From: Larkinella punicea
GTDB taxonomy: Bacteria; Bacteroidota; Bacteroidia; Cytophagales; Spirosomataceae
Direction: 5' to 3'
Assembly (NCBI RefSeq): GCF_003334855.1
Contig: NZ_QOWE01000017.1
Span: forward strand, 62,001 to 126,000
DNA: 64,000 bases
Part shown: piece after piece, positions 17,011 to 24,721 of the stretch
How positions within the stretch are numbered: the first letter of the stretch is position 1
Layout of the letters: every line of letters begins with the position of its first letter
The notes under the pieces: generated by a model
The model's database searches: none
Told to the model about the DNA's origin: nothing
The model's input: the letters and a program-made list of their open reading frames with translations, nothing else
Made by a program: the position numbers and the translations under genes

Positions 17011-17715
17011 TTATCTTCCAACCACCACATCGCCATAGGCGTGGATCTTTTCACAAATAAGCCGCAACGAGCTTTCCAGATCGCCATCGGCGGTTTTAAA
17101 CGAATCGGCATCGATGGTCAGGGGCGCACCCAGAACGACCAGCGGAGCACCAAATTCCGGACAGCGAATGGCCTGTTCGAGCGAGAGTCCACCGACGGCC
17201 TGTACCGGAATCTTCACCGCCTGAACCACCTCGCGCAACTGGTCGAGCGGGCTGGGCATCCGGTGTCCCTGGGCGGCAATGCCCCGGCGTTCGTCGTAGC
17301 CGATGTGGTGAATGATGAAGTCGCACCCCAGGTCTTCGAGCCAACGTGCCCCTTCGATCATGTCCGGGCAAACCATGTTGTCGCCCATCACCTGCGCGCC
17401 AAAATCGCGGCCGGCTTTCACGACGCATTTGATGGTTTCGGCGTGAGCGCGGGCCATCACTACAACGTGCGTGGCCCCGGCTTTTGCCATCATCTCGACC
17501 TCCAGGTAGCCGCCGTCCATCGTTTTCAGATCGGCAACAATGGGAACATTCGGGAACGCTTCCCGTAATTTTCGGACACCGTGCAAGCCTTCCGCCAGAA
17601 TGAGCGGGGTGCCGGCTTCGAGCCAATCGACCCCGGCGCGCATGGCGAGGGCAGCGGTTTCGAGGGCTTCATCGATGTTGGTGAGGTCGAGGGAAATTTG
17701 AACAATGGGTTTCAT
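17011..17715 (-). CDS. HUMPS/KGPDC-type decarboxylase of the OMP decarboxylase suprafamily
   Basis: TIM-barrel protein of 234 residues. It keeps the suprafamily catalytic residues at the same numbers I recall for 3-keto-L-gulonate-6-phosphate decarboxylase: Glu33, Asp62, Lys64, Asp67 (ADLKTMD) and His136. Position 112 is Asp rather than Glu, and position 139 is Gly rather than the KGPDC Arg. The C-terminal GRAI-type phosphate-binding motif reads GAPLT, without its Arg. Known members decarboxylate a beta-keto acid phosphate or condense formaldehyde with ribulose 5-phosphate. The missing Arg and the absence of a nearby kinase suggest a related, perhaps non-phosphorylated, beta-keto acid substrate. 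Cytosolic. First gene of its minus-strand group and divergent from the HpcH aldolase. Confidence 0.88.
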   Translation of the reverse strand: MKPIVQISLDLTNIDEALETAALAMRAGVDWLEAGTPLILAEGLHGVRKLREAFPNVPIVADLKTMDGGYLEVEMMAKAGATHVVVMARAHAETIKCVVKAGRDFGAQVMGDNMVCPDMIEGARWLEDLGCDFIIHHIGYDERRGIAAQGHRMPSPLDQLREVVQAVKIPVQAVGGLSLEQAIRCPEFGAPLVVLGAPLTIDADSFKTADGDLESSLRLICEKIHAYGDVVVGR

Positions 17716-17924
17716 TAACGGAATTGAATGAAGGTTGTGTAAAAGGGGAGCTACGTACCAATAGCATTATTTTCTCCATGACTACTCATTTTTTTGCAAA
17801 AAAGGCCACTATTCTATAAATAATTCCCTGCAAAATAGTCGGAATTGCAGACTCCGAAGTACTATGTCTGTGCGCGGTTAAAGCGGGTAAAGTCAGTTCA
17901 CACCACACTTGGAAAAAGAGCATC
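17716..17924. promoter_or_regulatory. Divergent control region, with perfect dyad TTTTTTGCAAAAAA
   Basis: The 209 bases between the decarboxylase (minus) and the aldolase (plus) should hold both promoters. A perfect 14-base dyad, TTTTTTGCAAAAAA, lies at 17790-17803. No clear TTTG/TAnnTTTG pair was found, and no regulator gene is adjacent, so operator function is only suggested. Confidence 0.35.
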
Positions 17925-18743
17925 ATGGCGTCGCATTCAACGTTACTTCAGAAATTAAAAAACGGGCATAACGTCTACGGCACCTGCATCACCTCCACGG
18001 CGCCCATGTGGCCGGTGACGCTGCAACGTGCCGGTCTCGACTTCGTTTTTCTGGACACCGAACACATTCCGCTGGACCGGGCTGAACTGGCCCGGCTGTG
18101 CCAGATTTTTCGGGCCTACCACATTACGCCCATCGTCCGTATTCCGAAGCCCGATCCGTACCTGGCCTGTCAGGTGATCGATGGCGGGGCGGTGGGGGTG
18201 ATTGCGCCGTATCTCGAATCGGTCGATCAGATTATCGATCTGGTGGGCGCGACAAAATACCGGCCCCTCAAAGGCGAACGACTGGCCCGGTTTCTGAGTG
18301 GAAAAGAGCAGATGCCCGACGACCTGAAGCAGTACATTGAAGCCCACAACGCGGGTAACATCTGCATCGCCAACATCGAAAGCGTTCCGGCGCTGGAACG
18401 GCTGGACAGCCTGCTGTCGGTGCCGGGGCTGGATGCGGTTTTCATTGGTCCGCACGATTTGTCGGTCAGCCTGGGCATTCCCGAGCAGTACGATCACCCT
18501 GATTTTGAAGCGGCTGTGCTGAAAATCATCCAAACGACACGGAACAAGGGCCTGTCCATTGGCATTCACTTTTCGCAGTCGCCGGAACGGCAGGTACATT
18601 GGGTGAAACAGGGCGTCAACATCATCGTGCATAGTTTCGACGTCGCGCTGTTTGGGCAGCGGTTGCGTCACGACATCGGGAGCATCAAAAAAGCCGTCGG
18701 CGACGATGCGACGACGGAGGACGGTTCTTCGCTCGTCATTTAA
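17925..18743 (+). CDS. HpcH/HpaI family class II aldolase
   Basis: Encodes 272 residues of the metal-dependent HpcH/HpaI (2-keto-3-deoxy acid) aldolase fold. Visible features are the LDTEH segment at residues 43-47, Arg72 in VRIP (pyruvate-carboxylate binding), a Glu in the IESVPALE segment (metal ligand) and GPHDLS near residue 175. Family enzymes reversibly cleave 2-keto-3-deoxy or 2-keto-4-hydroxy acids to pyruvate plus an aldehyde. Cytosolic. It is transcribed with the Gfo/Idh oxidoreductase 138 bases downstream, with a palindrome between them. A semialdehyde dehydrogenase in the same cluster could use the aldehyde product. This link is inferred. Confidence 0.92.
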   Translation: MASHSTLLQKLKNGHNVYGTCITSTAPMWPVTLQRAGLDFVFLDTEHIPLDRAELARLCQIFRAYHITPIVRIPKPDPYLACQVIDGGAVGVIAPYLESVDQIIDLVGATKYRPLKGERLARFLSGKEQMPDDLKQYIEAHNAGNICIANIESVPALERLDSLLSVPGLDAVFIGPHDLSVSLGIPEQYDHPDFEAAVLKIIQTTRNKGLSIGIHFSQSPERQVHWVKQGVNIIVHSFDVALFGQRLRHDIGSIKKAVGDDATTEDGSSLVI

Positions 18744-18754
18744 AACAAATGTCA

Positions 18755-18836
18755 TCGCTTTTGCCCCCAACCCCCTAAAGGGGGCTAAAACATCCGGATT
18801 TCGAAGCCCCCTTTAGGGGGTTGGGGGCAAAAGCGA
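18755..18836. repeat. Palindrome family B, copy 2 (uninterrupted)
   Basis: Arms TCGCTTTTGCCCCCAACCCC onward, about 32 bases each, bracket a short loop containing CATCCGGATTTCG. This copy has no insert and serves as the reference form for copies 1 and 5. It lies 12 bases after the aldolase stop. Confidence 0.9.
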
Positions 18837-18881
18837 GCGTCCTACATCAGTAAATTCCGGGTTTACGAACCTTATTAACGT

Positions 18882-19865
18882 ATGATGGATCAGATCAAAT
18901 GGGGAATTATCGGTTGCGGCAATGTGACTGAAGTCAAAAGCGGCCCGGCTTTTAATAAAGTGCCTAATTCGTCGCTGGTGGCGGTGATGCGGAGAGATGG
19001 CGAACTGGCCGCCGATTATGCCATGCGCCATGGCGTGCCGCGCTGGTACGATGATGTGGACGACCTGATCAACGACCCGGAGGTCAACGCCATTTACATC
19101 GCCACCCCCCCGGATGTGCACACCGATTATGCCATTCGCGCCATGCGGACAGGGAAACCGGTTTACATCGAAAAACCGATGGCCCGGAACTGGGAAGAAT
19201 GCGACGCCATCAACCAGATAGGGCAGGAGACCGGTTTACCGGTGTTTGTCGCCTTTTATCGCCGGTCGTTGCCCTACTTTCTAAAGGTGAAAGAACTGAT
19301 CGACCAGAAGGTGATTGGCGATATTCGGCTGGTTAACATTCAGTTGCATTGGCAACCATATGCGGAAGAAGTGGGGCCGGATGCAAAACCCCGCTGGCGG
19401 GTTTTTCCGGAAATCTCCGGTGGAGGCCATTTCCACGATCTGGCGTCGCACCAGTTCGATTTTCTGGAATTTGCGCTGGGACCGGTCAAAACCGCCCGCG
19501 GAATCGCCCGGAATCAGGCCGGTTTATACAACGCTGACGACATCGTCATTGCCAACTTTGAATTTGAATCCGGCGTTCTCGGCACCGGAAGCTGGTGTTA
19601 TACCGTGAACAAGGAACAGCGCATCGACGAAGCGCAACTGATTGGCTCTGAGGGGAAAATTACGTTTCATTTCTTCGAGAAATTTACCATCAAGGTCGAA
19701 ACGGCAGCCGGGGTGGAGGAATATAATCTACCCTATCCGCCCCACGTTCAACAGCCCCTGATCGAGACCATTGTTCAGCAATTGCGGGGCGAAGGCCAGT
19801 CGCCGAGTTCGGGCGAAACCGGGGCAAGGGCCAATTTGATCATGGATTGGATTACAGCGAAGTAA
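18882..19865 (+). CDS. Gfo/Idh/MocA family oxidoreductase
   Basis: Encodes 327 residues. The N-terminal Rossmann fold has IGCGNV at about residues 9-14, the family EKPMA motif holds the catalytic Lys near residue 98, and a C-terminal domain has the HDLASHQFD segment with the usual catalytic His. There is no Tat or Sec signal, so it is cytosolic. Family members oxidise or reduce sugars, inositols and their keto forms with NAD(P). ATG at 18882 or 18885 (MMDQIKWG) are both possible. It is downstream of the HpcH aldolase and converges base-to-base with the aminotransferase: its stop ends at 19865 and that of the other gene begins at 19866. Confidence 0.93.
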   Translation: MMDQIKWGIIGCGNVTEVKSGPAFNKVPNSSLVAVMRRDGELAADYAMRHGVPRWYDDVDDLINDPEVNAIYIATPPDVHTDYAIRAMRTGKPVYIEKPMARNWEECDAINQIGQETGLPVFVAFYRRSLPYFLKVKELIDQKVIGDIRLVNIQLHWQPYAEEVGPDAKPRWRVFPEISGGGHFHDLASHQFDFLEFALGPVKTARGIARNQAGLYNADDIVIANFEFESGVLGTGSWCYTVNKEQRIDEAQLIGSEGKITFHFFEKFTIKVETAAGVEEYNLPYPPHVQQPLIETIVQQLRGEGQSPSSGETGARANLIMDWITAK

Positions 19866-21224
19866 TCAGTCCAAACACGCGGCATCGGCAATTGTCAGGG
19901 CTTCGGAAATGATCGCCAAACCGTCGTCAATCTGCTCGCGGGTTACACAAAGGGGAGGAGCCAGGAAGACGAGATTCCACCGCACGAAGGTGTAGAGGCC
20001 CAATTCGCGCAATTTGGCGGCAACGTTGTTCATCACGATCATTTCCGATGGTTTGGCGTTAAACGGAGCCATCGGTTCTTTGGTCGTGCGGTTTTTAACG
20101 AGTTCCAGGCAACCCAACAAGCCGGTATTCCGGAAGTCGCCAATGGAAACGTGTTTTAATTTCATCTCCGCGACACGTTCCTCGATGTAATTGCCCATCG
20201 CCACGGTGTTCTCGATGAGGTGGTCGTCTTCATAAATTTTGATCACCTCCAGCGCAGCCGCGCACGGAACCGGATGGGCGGAATAGGTGAGTCCCAGGGG
20301 CAGCATCGCATCGTCGTAGCGGGCGGCAATTTTATCGGAAACCATCAGTACACCCAGCGGCAAATACCCGGCAGTCACGCCTTTGGCCAGCGTCATCAGA
20401 TCCGGAACGACACCGGCATGATCGACGCCAAACCATTTTCCGGTACGGCCAAAACCGCTCATGACTTCGTCTATAATCAGCAGAATACCGTATTGATCGC
20501 AGATTTTCCGCACTTCAACCAGATAACCGTCCGGGTATTTCAGACAGCCGGAGGTGCCCGATTCGCCTTCCAGCATGATCGCGGCAATGTTGTCGGGACC
20601 TTCGTAGCCAATGATGCGTTCCAGTTGCGCCACCGATTCGGGCAGCAGCGTTTCCGGCGCGTGGGGCCAGCGGTAGGCATTCGGAATGTCGATGTGAACA
20701 AAATTCGGGGCCTGCTGCGAATCGACCGGTAACTTCCGGGGGTCACCACCGGCCGAAAAGACTCCGTAGGAAGCGCCGTGAAATGATTGATAGCGGGTCA
20801 GAATCTTGTGCCGACCGGTATATAAACGAGCCAGTTTGATGGCATTTTCGTTGGCGGTGGCTCCGCAAACCGTGAAAAAAGCCTTGTTCAAATCGCCGGG
20901 ACAAATCTCAGCCAGTTTCTTGCCCAACTCCCCCCGCACCTTGGTCACACAACTGGGCGTAACGTAACTCACCTGTTGCATCTGACGAACCACCGCTTCC
21001 GTAACCCGCTGATTCCCATGCCCGATGTTGACGTTCATCAAGCCGGACGAAAAATCAAGAAACCGGGTTCCGTCGTAATCGTAGAGATAAACCCCCTCGC
21101 CCCGCTCGATGCTCAGGGGACTGAGTCCTTTTTGTTTTGACCACGAAAAGAGGGTGTAATCAAAGTTATTACGGAGAATTTCGTCTCTTTCCTCCTGTGT
21201 AACGGTGGCGAAATCAGCGATCAT
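19866..21224 (-). CDS. Class III PLP-dependent aminotransferase
   Basis: Encodes 452 residues from the ATG at 21224-21222 (MIADFATVTQEERDE). An upstream extension beginning MERRSGRQ runs into the preceding gene's end and lacks family similarity. PLP is held by Lys281 (LAKGVTAGYLPLG) and Asp252 (IIDEVMSGFGRTG). Family members move an amino group between an omega-amino acid, such as beta-alanine, taurine or 4-aminobutyrate, and a keto acid, making a semialdehyde. The next gene upstream in transcription encodes an MMSDH-type semialdehyde dehydrogenase, 32 bases away. An omega-amino acid to semialdehyde to acyl-CoA sequence is therefore plausible. The exact amino donor is unknown. Confidence 0.93.
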   Translation of the reverse strand: MIADFATVTQEERDEILRNNFDYTLFSWSKQKGLSPLSIERGEGVYLYDYDGTRFLDFSSGLMNVNIGHGNQRVTEAVVRQMQQVSYVTPSCVTKVRGELGKKLAEICPGDLNKAFFTVCGATANENAIKLARLYTGRHKILTRYQSFHGASYGVFSAGGDPRKLPVDSQQAPNFVHIDIPNAYRWPHAPETLLPESVAQLERIIGYEGPDNIAAIMLEGESGTSGCLKYPDGYLVEVRKICDQYGILLIIDEVMSGFGRTGKWFGVDHAGVVPDLMTLAKGVTAGYLPLGVLMVSDKIAARYDDAMLPLGLTYSAHPVPCAAALEVIKIYEDDHLIENTVAMGNYIEERVAEMKLKHVSIGDFRNTGLLGCLELVKNRTTKEPMAPFNAKPSEMIVMNNVAAKLRELGLYTFVRWNLVFLAPPLCVTREQIDDGLAIISEALTIADAACLD

Positions 21225-21256
21225 GATGGGTATGGATATACATGGAAAATGGTCAA

Positions 21257-22729
21257 TTAACTCATCCAGTTGACGCCCGCTTCGGCGTTCCACTTGGTGG
21301 TGATTTTTTTGAGTTTGGTCCAGAATTCAATCGAGCTTTTGCCGGTAATGTCCAGCGCACCAAACTTCGATTCGTTCCAGCCGCCGAACGAAAACGGTTC
21401 GCGCGGAACCGGCACCCCGATGTTGATGCCCACCATGCCGGTGCTGGCTCTTTCGGCTACGTACCGGGCTGCACTGCCGTTTTGGGTAAAGACACCGGTA
21501 GCATTTCCGTACGGATTGCTGTTTTCAATAGTCAGGGCTTCCGATACGGTTTGGGTGCGGACAATCGCCAGAACCGGCCCGAACACCTCTTCCCGGGCAA
21601 TGGCCATATCCGCCGTTACGTTGTCGATGATCGTGGGGCCGACATAATAACCGTCTTCTTTCCCGGAAACAACGGTATTTCTACCGTCGACCCGTATACG
21701 AGCACCCAGTTTTTCGGCTTCCGTGATGTAGTTTTCGATTCGCTCTTTGGCCTGCCGGCTGATGACCGCGCCCAGGTTTTTGCCCGGAATCACCTTCTGC
21801 GCTTCCTCGCAAATCAGGTCGACAATGTGATCGACCTCGCCAACGCCGAGCATGATGGATGCCGCCATACACCGCTGACCGCAGCAACCCGTGACGGAAG
21901 CCACGATATTGGAGGCCGTCATGTCCGGAACGGCATCCGGCAAAACGATCAGGTGGTTTTTGGCTCCCCCCAGCGCCAGCACGCGTTTCAGATTGGCCGT
22001 GCCGCGGGTGTAAACCAGTTTGGCCACTTTGGTCGAACCGACGAAGGAAATGGCCGCAATATCCGGGTGATCGCAAATTGCTTCCACGATGGTTTTGTCG
22101 CCGTTGACAACGTTGAAAACGCCATCGGGCAAACCGGCTTCTTTCAGCAGGGCGGCAATCCGCATGACACTCAGCGGCACCTGTTCCGACGGTTTGATGA
22201 CCATCGTATTCCCCAGTACCAGCGCGTTCGGAATCGTCCAGTGGGGCACCATGCTCGGGAAGTTGAACGGAACGATGCTGGCGACGACACCCAGCGGATA
22301 CCGTTCGCTGCGACACTCGACACCCCGGCTGACTTCCAGCACTTCACCGCCGATCATCTGGGGTAATGAACAGGCAAATTCGGTCAGTTCGATGCTCTTG
22401 TCAATTTCGGCCCGGGCTTCAATCAGCGTTTTACCCCCTTCTTCGCAGATCAGTTCGGAAAGCGCACGGCTGTTTTTCTTCAGCAAATTCATGTATTCGT
22501 AAAATACCTGGACGCGCTCCTTGATCGGGATGCCCGACCAAAGCGGAAAGGCGGTTTTGGCCGCCTGCACGGCCTGATCCAGGGTTTCGGCGCTACTCAG
22601 CGGAACCGTAGAGAGCAGCGAGCCGTCCAGCGGTGAAATCACTTCCAGACACGATTCATCAGGGAAATCGACAAAGCGTCCATTGATGAATTGCTGCACT
22701 TTCGGATATTTTAACGTGAGCGTATCCAT
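21257..22729 (-). CDS. CoA-acylating methylmalonate-semialdehyde dehydrogenase family
   Basis: Aldehyde dehydrogenase superfamily protein of 490 residues, most like MmsA/IolA. The nucleophile is Cys287 in GQRCMAAS. The segment that holds the general-base Glu in hydrolytic aldehyde dehydrogenases reads GGAKNH here, the variant typical of CoA-acylating MMSDH. Known enzymes convert methylmalonate or malonate semialdehyde with CoA and NAD to propionyl-CoA or acetyl-CoA, releasing CO2. It is the first gene of a two-gene minus-strand operon with the class III aminotransferase. Upstream lies a family B palindrome. The substrate is inferred from family and context. Confidence 0.93.
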   Translation of the reverse strand: MDTLTLKYPKVQQFINGRFVDFPDESCLEVISPLDGSLLSTVPLSSAETLDQAVQAAKTAFPLWSGIPIKERVQVFYEYMNLLKKNSRALSELICEEGGKTLIEARAEIDKSIELTEFACSLPQMIGGEVLEVSRGVECRSERYPLGVVASIVPFNFPSMVPHWTIPNALVLGNTMVIKPSEQVPLSVMRIAALLKEAGLPDGVFNVVNGDKTIVEAICDHPDIAAISFVGSTKVAKLVYTRGTANLKRVLALGGAKNHLIVLPDAVPDMTASNIVASVTGCCGQRCMAASIMLGVGEVDHIVDLICEEAQKVIPGKNLGAVISRQAKERIENYITEAEKLGARIRVDGRNTVVSGKEDGYYVGPTIIDNVTADMAIAREEVFGPVLAIVRTQTVSEALTIENSNPYGNATGVFTQNGSAARYVAERASTGMVGINIGVPVPREPFSFGGWNESKFGALDITGKSSIEFWTKLKKITTKWNAEAGVNWMS

Positions 22730-22810
22730 GCTTTCCAGAACGGTTAAGGGTGTGAAACGAAAGGTCTATAGTTGTAAATTAAGACTTCCGTCTGATAATT
22801 CTTTACACTC

Positions 22811-22903
22811 TCGCTTTTGCCCCTAAATCCCCTAAAGGGGACTTGGACGCAGCTTAATCCGAATGCTATAAGTCCCCTTTAGAGGATTTAGGGGCAAAAG
22901 CGA
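22811..22903. repeat. Palindrome family B, copy 3
   Basis: Arms of about 34 bases (TCGCTTTTGCCCCTAAATCC onward; right arm ending GGGGCAAAAGCGA) surround a loop with ACGCAGCTTAATCCG. The same loop words recur in the copy at 41741-41866, so copies 3 and 6 are closest relatives. No insert here. Confidence 0.9.
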
Positions 22904-22984
22904 AAGCCCTAGTAAATATTACAACTAATTGAAGAATAAAGCAAAATTCCGGCCAGATATGACGAGCGAGGCAAGAGCATAGAA

Positions 22985-23070
22985 ATAAGAGATGAGAATA
23001 AAGAGTGTCAGCAACCGACTCCTTGTTCTCAACGGTCCGCCGTCGCGGTTCTCTATTCTCACTTCTCTTG
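22985..23070. repeat. Palindrome family E, copy 2, with GC-rich insert in loop
   Basis: Imperfect arms (AAGAGATGAGAATAAAGAG and CTCTATTCTCACTTCTCTTG) with a long loop. Within the loop, 17 bases at 23031-23047 (AACGGTCCGCCGTCGCG) are flanked on both sides by GTTCTC (23025-23030 and 23048-23053), which looks like an insertion with a 6-bp duplication. Confidence 0.6.
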
Positions 23071-23079
23071 TCTATTCCC

Positions 23080-24639
23080 TTATTTTACTCTGAAAATTCG
23101 GTGGGCCGCGTAGGTTTGTCCAAATTGATCGGTTGTTCGGACTGTGATCCGGTGGGTTCCCAGCGGTAGGTTTTTCGGCAGAACGCCCCGCCAGATGTGA
23201 TTGGATAGCTCCGGTTCGTCCATTTTCCAGCCCAAAACTTTTTCAACTTTGGTGCCGTCGACACTGGCGTCGAGGTAGGGGTCCAACTGGTGCATGGCCG
23301 CAACGGCGGGGTCGCGCGCGGGGGTGAATGTAAGCGGAATCCAGTTGGTTTGTCCGGCAAGTTGCATCTCCACCTTCGAGCGGGACGATCCGGCAAACAC
23401 GTTGACGACGACGTGGGTCGTATCCCAGGCGGTTTGGGCTTGCTCTTCCGGTAGATAGATATTCATCTGGTAATCAGCCGGTCGGCGGGCGGCTTTGAAC
23501 TGGATAGAATACTGATTGCCGTTAAAGGTCAGCATCGAATAGCCGTTGGGTGCGCCGTCGTTCATGGTCGCGTGTGGGATTCCCGTTTCGTCTTTTATTC
23601 CCGCCCACCAGCTTCCGCAAACCGTCGCGTTGATGAAATGATGGTGTGGTTTGGCACCCGTCCAGCCCCATTTTTCATCCACGAAAAGGTGCGCCATCGT
23701 GTGCGTATGTCCGGAAATGGAAAAGAGATGGGGGCGGTTTTCTATGATCTTGAATAACTCCTTCCGGTTGTCGCAAATCACAATCGGCGCGTGCATCACC
23801 AGCACCACCAGTTTGTTTTCTGGCACCCGAGCCAGGTAGTTGCGGACGAAATCAAACTGGGCGTCCACAAAGTGTGCTTTGTACTTCCCATCCGCATTGA
23901 AATAGATGTTTTTCAGCACGATAAACGCCACCTGAGCATACTCGAACGCGTATGAACTTGGTCCATAAAACCGCTCGAAGGTTTCATCGCTAAACCGGTC
24001 GTCGGTGGCACCCCGGTTGAAATCGTGGTTGCCGAAGGTCGTATACCAGGGGATGCCAATGTGGGCAATCCCGGCATTGATCGGGGCAAACAGATTCGGG
24101 TCGTCAGCGACGATATCACCGAGGGAAAGGCCAAATTTCGCCGACGTGCCGATGCATTCTTCCACCACATCGTGCAGGACGTAGTTCACTTCGGTCATGC
24201 CCCGGGCCTGCGGATCACCGAACAACAGAGCCGAAAACTGCTTTTCCTCTTTCTGCGACCAGAGTGGAAAGTCGATGGATTTCGGCAACGGCCCGGTGGG
24301 CGCAACGCCTTCCGTCTGGGTGGCCGGCGAACCGTGGGGTTTGTGTAGGTAGGCATGTTGCGGAATCTGATCGCCATTGACCGGAACACCAAAACCGGCG
24401 GGTTTGATGACGAAAAAACCGGTATCGTCGCCCGCCGGAAGGTTCCATTTGCCAGACTTGTCGGTTGTCGTTACTTCCCGACCGTTCGATACGCAGACGT
24501 TGGATAGTCCCGGTTCGTTTTTGTCGCGGATGCGGTTTTTGTTGAGGTCGTTGTACACCGTTCCGGTTGCGGTGGTTTGGGCGTTGACAAATTGCGTCAA
24601 CAGTAGTAACAAGGAGGAAACCGTCAGGATAGAGTTCAT
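23080..24639 (-). CDS. Secreted calcineurin-like phosphoesterase with N- and C-terminal beta domains
   Basis: Encodes 519 residues with a signal peptide (MNSILTVSSLLLLLTQFVNAQ). Residues about 22-110 form an SdrD-B-like beta domain (TGTVYNDLNKNRIRDKNEPG). The metallophosphoesterase core follows, with metal-binding motifs GDPQ, LGDIVADD, GNHDF, MHAP and GHTH. The C-terminal 150 residues are a beta-sandwich seen in this subfamily. Such proteins are extracytoplasmic phosphomonoesterases or phosphodiesterases of unknown substrate. It is the downstream end of a minus-strand series with the glycosidase and sialidase-like genes, suggesting removal of phosphate from a glycan or its fragments. The substrate is not determined. 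Confidence 0.9.
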   Translation of the reverse strand: MNSILTVSSLLLLLTQFVNAQTTATGTVYNDLNKNRIRDKNEPGLSNVCVSNGREVTTTDKSGKWNLPAGDDTGFFVIKPAGFGVPVNGDQIPQHAYLHKPHGSPATQTEGVAPTGPLPKSIDFPLWSQKEEKQFSALLFGDPQARGMTEVNYVLHDVVEECIGTSAKFGLSLGDIVADDPNLFAPINAGIAHIGIPWYTTFGNHDFNRGATDDRFSDETFERFYGPSSYAFEYAQVAFIVLKNIYFNADGKYKAHFVDAQFDFVRNYLARVPENKLVVLVMHAPIVICDNRKELFKIIENRPHLFSISGHTHTMAHLFVDEKWGWTGAKPHHHFINATVCGSWWAGIKDETGIPHATMNDGAPNGYSMLTFNGNQYSIQFKAARRPADYQMNIYLPEEQAQTAWDTTHVVVNVFAGSSRSKVEMQLAGQTNWIPLTFTPARDPAVAAMHQLDPYLDASVDGTKVEKVLGWKMDEPELSNHIWRGVLPKNLPLGTHRITVRTTDQFGQTYAAHRIFRVK

Positions 24640-24678
24640 CGCATCAAGATAATTAATGGTCTACCAAAAACCACAAAT

Positions 24679-24715
24679 AGACACCTGTAAGGTCTTGAAG
24701 ACCTTACAGGTGTCT
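24679..24715. repeat. Perfect 18-bp-arm palindrome
   Basis: AGACACCTGTAAGGTCTT, one base, then its exact complement. It lies between two co-directional genes, 7 bases from the glycosidase stop. Palindromes of the type ACCTGTAAGGTC...GACCTTACAGGT are widespread in Bacteroidota, to my knowledge. Probable terminator or dispersed repeat. Confidence 0.9.
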
Positions 24716-24721
24716 GTATGA

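Larger units (their letters stand above)
22730..23079. other. 350-bp intergenic region filled by two palindromes
   Basis: No gene seen. The region holds the family B palindrome (22811-22903) and an imperfect family E palindrome (about 22985-23070) with a GC-rich insert in its loop. The promoter of the semialdehyde dehydrogenase operon should lie at 22730-22810, but no consensus boxes are clear. Confidence 0.6.
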
